From: Sphingomonas sp. 67-36
GTDB lineage: Bacteria; Pseudomonadota; Alphaproteobacteria; Sphingomonadales; Sphingomonadaceae
Length of the DNA stretch: 64,000 nucleotides
Direction of reading: 5' to 3'
Assembly: GCA_001897375.1 (NCBI GenBank)
Contig: MKSU01000016.1
Coordinates: forward strand, 275,178-339,177
Both the position numbers and the translations under genes were made by a program. This document shows positions 1-9,380 of this stretch, piece after piece; position 1 is the first letter of the stretch; each line of letters begins with the position of its first letter. The notes beneath the pieces were generated by a model. It ran no database searches, was not told the origin of the DNA, and saw only the letters and a program-made list of their open reading frames with translations.

Positions 1-1717
1 GGTTGCCGGGCGACGCCTCCAGCATCGCCGCCGCACCGAGCATCGCGAACGCCTGTGCGCGCGGGCTGCCAAGCGCGAAGGCGAGGCTGGCGGTGTCTCC
101 GAACAGCGCGGTCGCCCAGTCGCGATGCTTGCGCTCGCGCGCGTCCCGTGCGGTGACGCCCAGCGCCCAGAGCGTGCGGCCGTTCGAATCCTCCGACCCC
201 ACGTCCTCGCACCACGTCCGGTCATAGTTCATGAAGTTGCGGAACCGGCGCTTCTCCGGGTTCCACGCATATTGCACGAACGAGGCATAGACCGTCATCC
301 AGCGATCCCGCACCGCCGGATCGAGCCCGTCGATCGCGCTCATCAGCATCAGCGCACGGGCATTGTCGTCGATGCAATAGCCGTGGCGGCGATCGGGCAC
401 GGAGTAGATGCCGTGCTGGAGCATCCCGGTCGCGTCGCTCATCCGCTCGACCGCGCCGATATCAGGAGGGAGCAGGCGGTCGTCGTTACCGCTTTTGCTC
501 AACCGCTCCGGGCGCGCGGCGACGATCGCGGCGATCTCCTCCATCGCGCGCTCGGCGAGGCGCGGCCAGATCATCGTGCGGCCGCGGGCATAGGCGCGCC
601 CGGACAGGCGGTTGCGGTCGCGATCGTTGCCGAGCAGCCGGTCGATCTCGCGCGCGAAGGCCGCCGAATCGCGGAAATCGACCAGCACGCCATGGCCATC
701 CGCCAGTATTTCGGTCGCATGGACATAGGGCGTCGAGATCACCGCCTTGCCCACCCCCACGGCATAGCTCAGCGTCCCGCTCGTTATCTGGGCGGGGTTG
801 AGATAGGGGGTGACGTAGATGTCGGCCGCCTGAAGGTAATCGATCAGCTCGTCATATTCGACGAAGGCGTCGATGAAGACCACGCTGTCCTCCACGCCCT
901 TCGCCCGCGCCAGCGCCTTGAGCGAATCGCGATATTTCTCGCCCTCATGCGCGACCAGATTGGGGTGGGTCGCTCCAAGCACGACATAGAGCGCGTCCGG
1001 ATGCCGCGCGACCACCTCCGGCATCGCCTCGATCACCGTCTCGATCCCCTTGCCGGGCGCGAGCAGGCCGAAGGTGAGCACCACCTTGCGCCCCTCCCAG
1101 CCGAAGCGCGGCTTGAGCAGCGCGGGATCGGTCAGCACGCGATCGGGCACGCCGTGCGGGATCGTCACGATGATGCGCGGATCGGCGCCGTGGACACGCT
1201 TCAATATCTCGCGCCCGCGCTCCGCCATCACGATCACGCGCGACGCGCGGCGCAGCAAGCCCTCCATCACCGCGCGCTGCCGCTCGTCCGGCTTCTCCAG
1301 CACGGTGTGCAGCGTGACGATCAGCGGCAGCGTGGTGCGATCGAGCAGCGCGAGGATATTCTCCCCGGCCTCGCCCCCGAAGATGCCATATTCGTGCTGG
1401 AGCCAGATCGCCTGCACCCCGGATTGCTCAATCCGCCGCGCCGCCTCGATATAAGCGGCGCGGTCCTGTTCGGGGATCGTGCCGGTGACGGCGGGAGGAT
1501 AGGCGTAGCTGCCGGGGTGGTCGTCCATCGCATAGACGTCGACACGGAGATCCGGGAAACGCTCCCGCAACGCGGCGTAGGTATCCGTGGTGTAGGTCGC
1601 CAGTCCGCATTTGCGGGGCAGGAAATTACCAATCAACGCAATGTGATTGACCGTATTCCGAACGCGCCTTTCCACCGCGACCTCGCTCTCTTGTTGTTCA
1701 GGGCACCGGCGGGGCAT
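1..1717 (-). CDS. Glycosyltransferase family 4 (GT-B) protein, C-terminus beyond the window
   Basis: About 572 residues are visible, reading off the left edge. The N-terminus carries the IGNFLPRKCG motif (from residue 29), typical of group-1 glycosyltransferases that begin with a nucleotide-sugar fold. A second Rossmann half has GLLAPGKGIETVIEA (near residue 220) and a later donor-site segment with SGTLSYAVGVGKAVIST. A further region containing HGYCIDDNARAL (near residue 450) looks like the helical C-terminal extension found in a subgroup of such enzymes. The likely role is polysaccharide or glycan synthesis on the cytoplasmic side; donor and acceptor cannot be told. The ATG at 1717 is chosen as the most upstream in-frame ATG after a stop-rich region; a GTG 15 codons further in is an alternative. 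The long open frame on the opposite strand is only its shadow. Confidence 0.85.
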   Translation of the reverse strand, partial: MPRRCPEQQESEVAVERRVRNTVNHIALIGNFLPRKCGLATYTTDTYAALRERFPDLRVDVYAMDDHPGSYAYPPAVTGTIPEQDRAAYIEAARRIEQSGVQAIWLQHEYGIFGGEAGENILALLDRTTLPLIVTLHTVLEKPDERQRAVMEGLLRRASRVIVMAERGREILKRVHGADPRIIVTIPHGVPDRVLTDPALLKPRFGWEGRKVVLTFGLLAPGKGIETVIEAMPEVVARHPDALYVVLGATHPNLVAHEGEKYRDSLKALARAKGVEDSVVFIDAFVEYDELIDYLQAADIYVTPYLNPAQITSGTLSYAVGVGKAVISTPYVHATEILADGHGVLVDFRDSAAFAREIDRLLGNDRDRNRLSGRAYARGRTMIWPRLAERAMEEIAAIVAARPERLSKSGNDDRLLPPDIGAVERMSDATGMLQHGIYSVPDRRHGYCIDDNARALMLMSAIDGLDPAVRDRWMTVYASFVQYAWNPEKRRFRNFMNYDRTWCEDVGSEDSNGRTLWALGVTARDARERKHRDWATALFGDTASLAFALGSPRAQAFAMLGAAAMLEASPGN

Positions 1718-1803
1718 CCGCCGCACATCCTGTCAAACCGGTGAGACGGTAGATGGTTGCAGTCTTTGTGCAACGCAACGTGCCGGAATCATGCTGATCG
1801 AGA

Positions 1804-2247
1804 TCAACCGCGCCCGCGATACGGCGGGACGCCCTGATCCGGCAGCCACAGCGCCGCCGGCGGCGCGCCGGTCTGCCAGAATACGTCGATCGGAATGCCG
1901 CCGCGCGGATACCAATAGCCGCCGATGCGCAGCCATTGCGGCTTCATCTCCATCGCCAGCCGCTCGCCGATGCCGACGGTGCAATCCTCGTGGAAGGCGG
2001 CATGGTTGCGGAACGAGGCGAGGAACAGCTTGAGCGATTTCGATTCGACGATCGTCTCGCCGGGCAGATAGTCGATCACCAGATGCGCGAAATCGGGCTG
2101 CCCCGTCACCGGGCAGAGCGAGGTGAACTCCGGCGCGGCGAACCGTACGGCATAAAGCCGCCCGGGGCGCGGATTGGGAACATAATCGAGCACCGCCTCC
2201 TCCGGGGAAGCGGGGAGCGTGCTGGCCTTGCCGAGATGCAGTGTCAT
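1804..2247 (-). CDS. queF: NADPH-dependent 7-cyano-7-deazaguanine reductase (type I QueF)
   Basis: QueF reduces the nitrile preQ0 to the amine preQ1 in queuosine tRNA modification, in the cytosol. The 147-residue length is that of the short, single-domain class. The nucleophilic cysteine lies in [10 protein letters not shown] (Cys45), followed by Asp52. The family signature ESKSLK is at 68-73 and the FHED segment that binds substrate is at 85-88. The next gene, sseA, is divergent, so queF probably has its own promoter in the 170-bp gap. No preQ1 riboswitch-like leader was recognised there. Identification is firm because all family motifs are in place. Confidence 0.95.
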   Translation of the reverse strand: MTLHLGKASTLPASPEEAVLDYVPNPRPGRLYAVRFAAPEFTSLCPVTGQPDFAHLVIDYLPGETIVESKSLKLFLASFRNHAAFHEDCTVGIGERLAMEMKPQWLRIGGYWYPRGGIPIDVFWQTGAPPAALWLPDQGVPPYRGRG

Positions 2248-2416
2248 GGGCCGCGGAATAGTGGCTGATCGCGCGGGATGCTACTCCCGCCGGTGATGGG
2301 GAGCGGGTGGAAGGCGGTCGATCAATCGGCGCGCCGCAAAGCCGATAAATACAATGGCTGTATAGGCTGCACCCAACCCTTTCGACAAACCGGCCAGCGG
2401 AGGTAAGAGACGGCGC

Positions 2417-3253
2417 ATGGACTCGCTCGTATCCACCCAATGGCTCGCCGACGCGCTCGGCGCTTCCGATCTTCGCATCGCGGACTGCTCGTGGTTCCTG
2501 CCCGGCGACGGGCGGGACGCGGCGGCGGAATATCGTGCGGCGCACATCCCCGGCGCGGTGTTCCTCGACCTTGCAGAGATCGCGGACACCGGTCACCCCG
2601 CGCCGATGATGCTGCCGCCGGTGGAGAAATTCGCCAGCCGCATGGCCGCGCTCGGTCTCGGCGACGGTACGCGGATCGTGCTCTACGACGATTCGCCCCA
2701 CCACACCGCCGCGCGCGCGTGGATGATGCTGCGCAGCTTCGGCGTGCCGGACGTCGCGATCCTCGACGGCGGCCTCGCCAAATGGCGCACCGAGGGCCGC
2801 CCGCTCTCCGCCGACGCGGTGACGCCCCGCTCCCGCCACATGACGCCGCGTGCGCGCGGCGTCGGCGTGCGCGATATCGAGGCGATGCGCGCCAACCTCG
2901 CCAGCCATGCCGAACAGGTGGTCGACGCACGTTCTCCCGCTCGTTTCGCCGGCGAGGAGCCGGAGCCGCGCCCCGGCGTCGTGCCCGGCCATATTCCCGG
3001 ATCGATCAACATTCCCTACGGTCGCTTCTTCGCGGCGGACGGCACGTGGCTGCCGCGCGAGGCGCTCGCCGCCGTGTTCGCGGACAATGGGATCGATCTC
3101 GATCGTCCGGTGACGGCGACGTGCGGCTCGGGCGTCACCGCCTCGATCGTCGCCTTCGCCGCACACCTGCTGGGCCATGACGCCGCCGTCTATGACGGGA
3201 GCTGGGCCGAATGGGGCGGCACACCAGACACGCCCAAGGAAACCGGCCGATGA
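2417..3253 (+). CDS. sseA: 3-mercaptopyruvate/thiosulfate sulfurtransferase
   Basis: Two rhodanese domains in tandem fill the 278 residues. The N-terminal one is inactive (DGGLAKW near 117-123). The C-terminal one carries the catalytic loop CGSGVTA with the sulfur-accepting Cys236. A CGSGVTA loop, rather than a CRKGVTA-type loop, points to 3-mercaptopyruvate as preferred donor. The stop codon overlaps the start of the cystathionine lyase gene by 4 nt (ATGA), so the two sulfur-amino-acid enzymes are translationally coupled. The start is the ATG at 2417. Confidence 0.92.
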   Translation: MDSLVSTQWLADALGASDLRIADCSWFLPGDGRDAAAEYRAAHIPGAVFLDLAEIADTGHPAPMMLPPVEKFASRMAALGLGDGTRIVLYDDSPHHTAARAWMMLRSFGVPDVAILDGGLAKWRTEGRPLSADAVTPRSRHMTPRARGVGVRDIEAMRANLASHAEQVVDARSPARFAGEEPEPRPGVVPGHIPGSINIPYGRFFAADGTWLPREALAAVFADNGIDLDRPVTATCGSGVTASIVAFAAHLLGHDAAVYDGSWAEWGGTPDTPKETGR

Positions 3254-4446
3254 GCGGCGGCCGCGACGATATCGCCGACGCCACCCGCGTCGTCTCGGCC
3301 GGGCGGCGCAAGGAATGGACGGCGGGCGTGGTCAACACGCCGGTGTGGCGCGCCTCGACCATCCTCTACGACGACGTGGCGGACCTGCGCGCCGCCGCCG
3401 GGCGCGACACGCATCACCGGCTGTTCTACGGCCGGCGCGGCACCCCGACGCAATGGAGCCTCGCCGATGCGCTGACCGAGCTTGAGCCGGGCGCGGAGGG
3501 GACGTTCCTTTACCCGTCAGGCGTCGCGGCGATCGCGGCGGCGCTGCTCACCGTGCTGTCGCCGGGAGACGAACTGCTGGTGCCGGATTCGGCCTATGAC
3601 CCGACGCGCTCGATGGCGAACGGGCTGCTGAAGCGGATGGGGATCGCGACACGCTTCTACGATCCGCTGATCGGGGCGGGCATCGCCGGGCTGATCGGGG
3701 AGCGGACGAGGGCGATCTTCATGGAAAGCCCCGGCAGCCTCACCTTCGAGGTGCAGGACGTGCCCGCGATCGTCGCGGCGGCAAAGGCGCGCGGGGTGAC
3801 GACCTTGCTCGACAACACCTGGGCCACGCCGCTCAACTTCCGCGCGATCGGGCATGGGGTGGATTACACCATCCTCGCCTGCACCAAATATGTCGTCGGT
3901 CATTCGGACGTGATGCTGGGTTCGGTGACGGCGGCGGCGGGCAGGTTCGCCCGGCTGCGCGACACCAGCTTCCAGTTGGGACAGGTCGCCAGCCCCGACG
4001 ATTCGTGGCTCGGCAGCCGGGGCCTCAGGACGATGAAGCTGCGGCTCGAACGGCACGGACAGAGCGCGCTCGCCATCGCCCGCTGGCTGGAGACACGGCC
4101 GGAGGTGGCGCAGGTGCTGCATCCCGCGCTTCCCTCCTGTCCCGGTCACGAACTGTTCGCCCGCGACTTCACCGGCGCGAGCGGCCTGTTCTCCTTCGCG
4201 CTCAAGGGTGGCGGCGAGAAGGAACGCGCCGCCCTGATCGACGGCCTCGACCATTTCGGCATCGGCTATTCGTGGGGCGGCTTCGAAAGCCTCGCCCTCC
4301 CGGTCGATCCCGAAAAATACCGCACGGCGACCACGCCCGATTTCGCCGGGCCGCTGGTGCGGCTCCAGATCGGGCTGGAGGATGTGGAAGACCTGATCGC
4401 CGATCTCGCCCGCGGGCTGGATCGGTTCCGGGCGGCGCTGGGCTAG
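3250..4446 (+). CDS. metC: Cystathionine beta-lyase, PLP-dependent (Cys/Met metabolism family)
   Basis: A 398-residue fold-type I PLP enzyme that would split cystathionine to homocysteine, pyruvate and ammonia. Lys213 in CTKYVVGHSD is the PLP-binding lysine; YPSG (88-91) is the phosphate-site loop and LLDNTWATP (186-194) holds the aspartate that contacts the pyridine nitrogen. I start at the ATG at 3250, which overlaps the sseA stop, rather than at an in-frame ATG 39 nt upstream inside sseA. The sseA-metC pairing fits conversion of sulfur amino acids. Other members of this family (gamma-lyases, gamma-synthases) share the motifs, so substrate assignment is likely rather than certain. Its TAG stop is part of the hairpin repeat that follows. 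Confidence 0.88.
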   Translation: MSGGRDDIADATRVVSAGRRKEWTAGVVNTPVWRASTILYDDVADLRAAAGRDTHHRLFYGRRGTPTQWSLADALTELEPGAEGTFLYPSGVAAIAAALLTVLSPGDELLVPDSAYDPTRSMANGLLKRMGIATRFYDPLIGAGIAGLIGERTRAIFMESPGSLTFEVQDVPAIVAAAKARGVTTLLDNTWATPLNFRAIGHGVDYTILACTKYVVGHSDVMLGSVTAAAGRFARLRDTSFQLGQVASPDDSWLGSRGLRTMKLRLERHGQSALAIARWLETRPEVAQVLHPALPSCPGHELFARDFTGASGLFSFALKGGGEKERAALIDGLDHFGIGYSWGGFESLALPVDPEKYRTATTPDFAGPLVRLQIGLEDVEDLIADLARGLDRFRAALG

Positions 4447-4552
4447 AGCGATTTCGAGGCGGGTGGAATCGCCTGCCGGCTCGAAAATCGCGGCAAACAA
4501 AGGAAATAGAGCGGTGATCCGATGCAATCGGATCGATCGACAACCGCTCTAG
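4443..4552. repeat. Compound hairpin repeat between convergent genes (sphingomonad extragenic element type)
   Basis: The element is bounded by inverted CTAGAGCG (4443-4450) and CGCTCTAG (4545-4552). Inside are two foldable units. The first pairs GCGATTTCGAG (4448-4458) with CTCGAAAATCGC (4480-4491), with an inner AGGCG/CGCCT. The second pairs TAGAGCGGT (4507-4515) with ACCGCTCTA (4543-4551), with an inner GATCCGAT/ATCGGATC. It sits between convergent metC and a lipoprotein gene, so it may terminate both. The layout resembles dispersed extragenic palindromes of sphingomonads (recollection, not searched). Confidence 0.7.
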
Positions 4553-4559
4553 CGCCGCC

Positions 4560-4970
4560 TTACTTCGGGGTCGCCGCCCGCGCGTCCTGGCCGTCGCCTT
4601 CCGGCGCCGCCACGATGTCGCGAGTCGTCTGGCCCTTGTCGACCACGTTGGTCTTGGGATCGCCGACCGACGAGCGGATGCCGGGATCCGACGCGCCGCC
4701 CGTCTGGCTGATCGTCGCGGCCTCGGCGGCGTCACGCGGGGCGGTGCCGAACAGCGCCTCCAGCGTCTGCGCCTGCGTGGCGCTGTTGGCCTGCACGCGC
4801 GCGGCGCCCGGCGTCGGGGGCACGAGCGCGAAATCGGGCGGGATCACCAGCGAGGGCTGGCGCGCGACGGCGAACTCGTCGGGCCGCGCCCGATCGTAGC
4901 CGCGCTTGCCGCAACCGGCGAGCAGGGCGAGCGCGGCGATGCCCGCTCCGGCGACGACGATCTTACGCAT
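4560..4970 (-). CDS. DUF3035-type lipoprotein
   Basis: A 136-residue protein with a lipoprotein signal peptide ending in LLAGC; Cys20 would be lipidated. The mature part is short, polar and rich in Ala, Pro and Asp, with the segment FALVPPTPG typical of alphaproteobacterial DUF3035 proteins. Function is unknown. Its ATG overlaps the TAA of lspA by one base, so it is the last gene of the ileS-lspA unit, and it would itself be a substrate of LspA. It probably sits in the outer membrane facing the periplasm. The gene ends 8 nt before the compound hairpin. Confidence 0.8.
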   Translation of the reverse strand: MRKIVVAGAGIAALALLAGCGKRGYDRARPDEFAVARQPSLVIPPDFALVPPTPGAARVQANSATQAQTLEALFGTAPRDAAEAATISQTGGASDPGIRSSVGDPKTNVVDKGQTTRDIVAAPEGDGQDARAATPK

Positions 4971-5476
4971 TATCGATTCTCCACAGGCTTGCCGGGCTTG
5001 TCGCGCATCAGGAGCGCCCGCACCAGCAGGATCAGCACACCAATCGTAATCGCCGCGTCGGCGACATTGAATACCAAAAACGGCCGCCATTCGCCGAAAT
5101 GCAGGTCCGCGAAATCGACCACATAGCCGAGCCGCACGCGATCGACGATATTGCCGATCGCGCCGCCCAGCACGAGGCCGAGCGCCACCTGATCGGCGCG
5201 GTTCTTCTCGCGCCACATCCAGATGAGCACGCCCACCGCGATCGCGCCGGTCAGCGCCACCAGCGCCCAGCGGCCCATCTCGCTCTCCGCGCGCAACATG
5301 CCGAGGCTGACGCCGATATTCTGCACGAAACGCAGGTCGAAGATCGGCAATATCTCCCGCACCGCGCCGAGATAATCGATGCCGAGCGGGCCGGTAATCA
5401 ACCACTTCACGATCTGGTCGACGACGAACAGCGCCGCCGCCGCGATCAGCCCGATGCGGGGAAGGCCGCGCGTCAT
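4970..5476 (-). CDS. lspA: Lipoprotein signal peptidase (signal peptidase II)
   Basis: LspA is the inner-membrane aspartyl protease that removes the signal peptide from prolipoproteins. The 168 residues contain four hydrophobic segments (about 8-26, 68-88, 97-113, 135-158). The catalytic aspartates are seen in GNIVDR (Asp112) and FNVADAAIT (Asp140). The conserved asparagine motif reads NIGVSLG (53-59). The start ATG overlaps the ileS stop (ATGA), so it is translated after ileS, the common proteobacterial order. The longer open frame upstream runs inside ileS and is not used. Confidence 0.95.
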   Translation of the reverse strand: MTRGLPRIGLIAAAALFVVDQIVKWLITGPLGIDYLGAVREILPIFDLRFVQNIGVSLGMLRAESEMGRWALVALTGAIAVGVLIWMWREKNRADQVALGLVLGGAIGNIVDRVRLGYVVDFADLHFGEWRPFLVFNVADAAITIGVLILLVRALLMRDKPGKPVENR

Positions 5477-8346
5477 GCCGTCACCTCCCCCACCACGTCC
5501 ATGCAGCGGCCGCACAGCCCGTCGTCCTCCGCCACTTCGGGCAGCAGCCGCCAGCAGCGGCCGCATTTGTGATAATCGGTGCGCGTCACCGTCACCTCAT
5601 CGCCCGGCGACACCTTCGCCACGATGAACGCTTCCGCCAGCGCGTCGGCATCGAGCGGCATGTCCGGCACCGTCACCTCCGCCTCCAGACTGGAGCGGAC
5701 GACCTTCTCGCGGCGCAGCGGCTCGATCCCCTCGGTGACACGCTCGCGCAGCGCGCGGACGGCGAGCCAGCGCTGGCTCACGTCCTCGCCCGGTTCGGCG
5801 GGAAGCTCGGGCCAGTCGAGGAAATGCACCGATCCGTCCTCGCTCGGGAAGCGCGTCTGCCACACTTCCTCCGCCGTGAAGGTCAGCACCGGCGCGGCCC
5901 AGCGGACGAGCGCGTGGAACAATACGTCCAGCATCGTGCGATAGGCGCGCCGCGTCGCATCGGTCGGCGCGTCGCAATAGAGCGAATCCTTGCGGATATC
6001 GAAGAAGAAGGCGGAAAGGTCCTCATTCGCGAAATCGCTCAGCAGGCGGACATAGCCGTTGAAGTTGAAGTCGTTGATCGCCTGCCGAAGCTGCCCGTCG
6101 AGCGCATGGACGAGGTGGAGCATGTAGCGCTCCAGTTCCGGCCATTCGGAAACCGGCAGCTTCTCCGCCTCGTCGAACCCGTCGAGCGCGCCGAGCAGAT
6201 AGCGGAAGGTGTTGCGCAGCTTGCGATACTGGTCGGCCACGCCGGCGAGGATTTCCTTGCCGATGCGGTGATCCTCGGTGAAGTCCACCGACAGCGCCCA
6301 GAGCCGCAGGATATCCGCGCCATATTCCTTCATCAGGTCGAGCGGATTGACCGTGTTGCCGAGCGACTTGGACATCTTCATGCCCTTGGCGTCCATCGTG
6401 AAGCCGTGCGTCAGCACCGCGTCATAAGGCGCGCGCCCGCGCGTGCCGCAGCTTTCCAGCAGCGAGGACTGGAACCAGCCGCGATGCTGATCCGAGCCCT
6501 CCAGATAGAGGTCCGCCGGCCAGCGCAGTTCCGGCCAGCGCCCGCTTTCCAGCACGAAGGCATGGGTGCAGCCCGAATCGAACCACACGTCGAGGATGTC
6601 GGTGACGCGCTCGTAATCGGCAACGTCGTAGTCCGGGCCGAGCAGCGCCTGCGCCGCCTCGTCGCTCCACGCATCGACGCCCTCGCGGCGGAAGGCTTCC
6701 ACGATCCGCGCGTTGACCGCCGGATCGCAGAGATATTGCCCGCTCTTGCGGTTGACGAACAGCGCGATCGGCACGCCCCAGGCGCGCTGGCGGGAGATCA
6801 CCCAGTCCGGCCGACCCTCCACCATCGCGCCGATGCGGTTGCGCCCCTTCTCCGGCACGAAACGGGTCGCGGCGATCGAGGCGAGCGCGGTCTCGCGCAG
6901 CGTCTCGCCATCGCCCTGCTCGGCGCGGATTTCCGCCTCGGTCGCGCAAAGCGCCATCTGGCGATCGATCTTCTTGTCGACCGGGATGAACCATTGCGGG
7001 GTGCAGCGGAAGATCACCTTCGCCTTGGAGCGCCACGAATGCGGATAGCTATGGACGAAATCGTCCGACGCCGCGAGCAACGCCCCCGCCGCGCGCAGGT
7101 CCGTGCAGATCGGCCCGTCGCTGGCGGTGAACTTCTTGTTGATGACACTACCCTGCCCGCCGAGCCACGCCCAGTCCTCGCGGTAGAAGCCGGCGGCGTC
7201 GACCGCGAACACCGGCTCGATGCCGTTCGCCTTGCAGAGGTTGAAATCGTCCTCGCCATGGTCCGGCGCCATGTGGACGAGGCCGGTGCCCGCGTCGGTG
7301 GTGACGAAATCGCCGGCAAGGAACGGACGCGGCTTGGCGAAGAAGCCACCGAGATGGTGCATCGGGTGACGGGCGACGGCTCCGGCGAGTTGAGAGCCGG
7401 TGATCTCCCCGAGCGCATATTCGGACAGGTCCGTTTCCGTTCCACCCGGCCCCTGATTGGCGATCGGACCCAGCCCGGTGCGCTCGAAGAACGACTCCAG
7501 CAATTCGGTCGCCACCACGAAGCGGCGGCCGTCGTGCGCGCGGTAATGGTGGTAGAGGATGTCCTCCCCATAAGCCAACGCCTGGTTGACCGGGATCGTC
7601 CACGGCGTCGTCGTCCAGATCACCGCATGAGCGCCGATCAGTTCCGGCGCGTTCGGGGCTTCCGTGATCTCGAACGCCACGTCGATCTGGGTGGAGGTGA
7701 TGTCCTCATATTCCACCTCGGCCTCGGCCAAAGCGGTCTTTTCGACGGGGGACCACATCACCGGCTTCGCGCCGCGATAGAGCTGGCCGGATTCGGCGAA
7801 CTTCATCAGCTCCGCGACGATCGTCGCCTCGGCAGCGAAGTCCATCGTCAGATAGGGCTTGTCCCAGTCGCCGTTGATGCCGAGCCGCTTCAATTGCTCG
7901 CGCTGGATATCCACCCAATGCTGGGCATAGGCGCGGCATTCGGCGCGGAACTCGCGCGGGGGCACCTCGTCCTTGTTGCGCTTCTTCTTGCGATATTCCT
8001 CCTCGACCTTCCATTCGATCGGCAGGCCGTGGCAATCCCAGCCGGGCACATAGGGCGCGTCCTTGCCGAGCAGGGTCTGCGTGCGGACCACCATGTCCTT
8101 GAGGATATGGTTCAGTGCATGGCCGATATGCATGTCGCCATTGGCATAGGGCGGGCCATCGTGGAGGATGAACTTCTCGCGGCCCGCGCGCTGCTCGCGC
8201 AGGCGCTGGTAGAGGCCCAGCGTCCGCCAGCGTTCGAGGATCACCGGCTCCTTCTGCGGCAGCCCGGCTTTCATGGGAAAATCGGTCTTCGGAAGGAAGA
8301 CGGTGTCGCGCCAGTCGCGCTTCGGGGTGTCGGATGCGTCAGCCAT
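5473..8346 (-). CDS. ileS: Isoleucyl-tRNA synthetase
   Basis: A class I aminoacyl-tRNA synthetase that charges tRNA-Ile, with an editing domain that clears valine. The HIGH motif appears as NGDMHIGHALNHI near residue 73, and KMSKS appears in MKMSKSLGNT near residue 655. The long insertion between them is the CP1 editing domain. The C-terminus has paired cysteines (CGRCWRLL and CGRC) forming a zinc site, typical of the bacterial IleS1 type. I prefer the start at 8346 (MADAS, 957 residues) over an ATG five codons upstream. The ileS-lspA-lipoprotein genes overlap and form an operon. Confidence 0.97.
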   Translation of the reverse strand: MADASDTPKRDWRDTVFLPKTDFPMKAGLPQKEPVILERWRTLGLYQRLREQRAGREKFILHDGPPYANGDMHIGHALNHILKDMVVRTQTLLGKDAPYVPGWDCHGLPIEWKVEEEYRKKKRNKDEVPPREFRAECRAYAQHWVDIQREQLKRLGINGDWDKPYLTMDFAAEATIVAELMKFAESGQLYRGAKPVMWSPVEKTALAEAEVEYEDITSTQIDVAFEITEAPNAPELIGAHAVIWTTTPWTIPVNQALAYGEDILYHHYRAHDGRRFVVATELLESFFERTGLGPIANQGPGGTETDLSEYALGEITGSQLAGAVARHPMHHLGGFFAKPRPFLAGDFVTTDAGTGLVHMAPDHGEDDFNLCKANGIEPVFAVDAAGFYREDWAWLGGQGSVINKKFTASDGPICTDLRAAGALLAASDDFVHSYPHSWRSKAKVIFRCTPQWFIPVDKKIDRQMALCATEAEIRAEQGDGETLRETALASIAATRFVPEKGRNRIGAMVEGRPDWVISRQRAWGVPIALFVNRKSGQYLCDPAVNARIVEAFRREGVDAWSDEAAQALLGPDYDVADYERVTDILDVWFDSGCTHAFVLESGRWPELRWPADLYLEGSDQHRGWFQSSLLESCGTRGRAPYDAVLTHGFTMDAKGMKMSKSLGNTVNPLDLMKEYGADILRLWALSVDFTEDHRIGKEILAGVADQYRKLRNTFRYLLGALDGFDEAEKLPVSEWPELERYMLHLVHALDGQLRQAINDFNFNGYVRLLSDFANEDLSAFFFDIRKDSLYCDAPTDATRRAYRTMLDVLFHALVRWAAPVLTFTAEEVWQTRFPSEDGSVHFLDWPELPAEPGEDVSQRWLAVRALRERVTEGIEPLRREKVVRSSLEAEVTVPDMPLDADALAEAFIVAKVSPGDEVTVTRTDYHKCGRCWRLLPEVAEDDGLCGRCMDVVGEVTA

Positions 8347-8409
8347 GAGTGCGCGGGGCATTAGCGCGGGATTGCGGCGACGTCATGTCCCATGTGCATG
8401 GGTTGCACA

Positions 8410-9336
8410 TCAAGCGGCAAGGATCGTCCGCGCCCGGTCGCAATCCGCCTCCATCTGCGCCACCAGCGCCTCCAGCGTATCGAATTTCGCCTCGGGCCGG
8501 AGATAGTCGATCAGTTCGACCTCGATCCGCTGGCCGTAGAGATCGCCGCGGAAATCGAAGAAATGCGGCTCCAGCAATTCCTTCGGCGGGTCGAAGCTGG
8601 GGCGGATGCCGAGATTCGCCGCGCCATCCACCACGCGCCCGTCCGGCAACCGCCCGCGCACCGCATAGATGCCGTAGGCGGGGCGGAGATAATTGCCCAT
8701 GTCGATATTGGCGGTGGGGAAGCCGATCTCGCGCCCCAGCTTGTCGCCGTGCTGCACGATGCCCTCGATCGCCCACGGCCGCGTCAGCAGCCGCGCCGCC
8801 TCGCGCGGGTTGCCCTCGCGCAGCGCGTCACGGATGCGGCTGGACGAAACCGGCGCGCCGTCGAGCAGCACCGCCCCCACCGTCGCGTCGGTGAAGCCAT
8901 AGCGCGCGCCGAACGCGGCCATCGTCACCGCATTGCCGCTCTTGTTGTGGCCGAAGGTGAAATCCTCGCCGGTCACGACGCCGCCGACCCCGAGCAGGCC
9001 GACGAGCCGGTCGCGGACGAACTCCTCCGCCTCCAGCGCGGCCAGCGCGCCGTCAAAGTGGAAGACGATCATCCCGTCCGCGCCGGCCGCCGCGAACAGG
9101 CGCTCGCGCTGGTCCAGCGTGGTCAGGCGGAACGGCGGAGCGTCCGGCTGGAAGTGGCGGACGGGATGCGGATCGAAGGTCGCGACCAGCGCCGGGCGTC
9201 CCTCGGCGCGCGCCTGATCGACGGCGCGGCCGATCACCGCCTGATGCCCCAGGTGGAAACCGTCGAAATTACCGAGCGCGACGATGCCCCCTGCAAGGTG
9301 CGGCGGGATCGCCGAGCCGCCGTCCAGCCGCTCCAT
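8410..9336 (-). CDS. ribF: Bifunctional riboflavin kinase / FAD synthetase
   Basis: RibF phosphorylates riboflavin to FMN and then adenylates it to FAD. The 308 residues show the N-terminal nucleotidyltransferase motif GNFDGFHLGH (near 22-31), a middle SSSRIRDAL segment (the adenylyl-transfer signature), and the C-terminal kinase with GREIGFPTANI. The ATG at 9336 was chosen because the domain begins immediately after it; the longer frame runs into the next gene. It lies 63 nt upstream of ileS in the same direction, a common arrangement in proteobacteria, and could be co-transcribed. Confidence 0.95.
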   Translation of the reverse strand: MERLDGGSAIPPHLAGGIVALGNFDGFHLGHQAVIGRAVDQARAEGRPALVATFDPHPVRHFQPDAPPFRLTTLDQRERLFAAAGADGMIVFHFDGALAALEAEEFVRDRLVGLLGVGGVVTGEDFTFGHNKSGNAVTMAAFGARYGFTDATVGAVLLDGAPVSSSRIRDALREGNPREAARLLTRPWAIEGIVQHGDKLGREIGFPTANIDMGNYLRPAYGIYAVRGRLPDGRVVDGAANLGIRPSFDPPKELLEPHFFDFRGDLYGQRIEVELIDYLRPEAKFDTLEALVAQMEADCDRARTILAA

Positions 9337-9380
9337 GCGAGCGCCCTTACGGGCCGTCCGCCCCGACCGCAATGCCTGCG

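Noticed and set aside
125-1744. Plus-strand open frame of 539 codons
   Set aside because: It is the shadow of the glycosyltransferase gene, which has real family motifs on the minus strand; the plus-strand product is His/Arg-rich with no domain.
5569-8364. Plus-strand open frame of 931 codons
   Set aside because: Exact shadow of ileS; composition is Arg/His/Ala-rich and has no motif.
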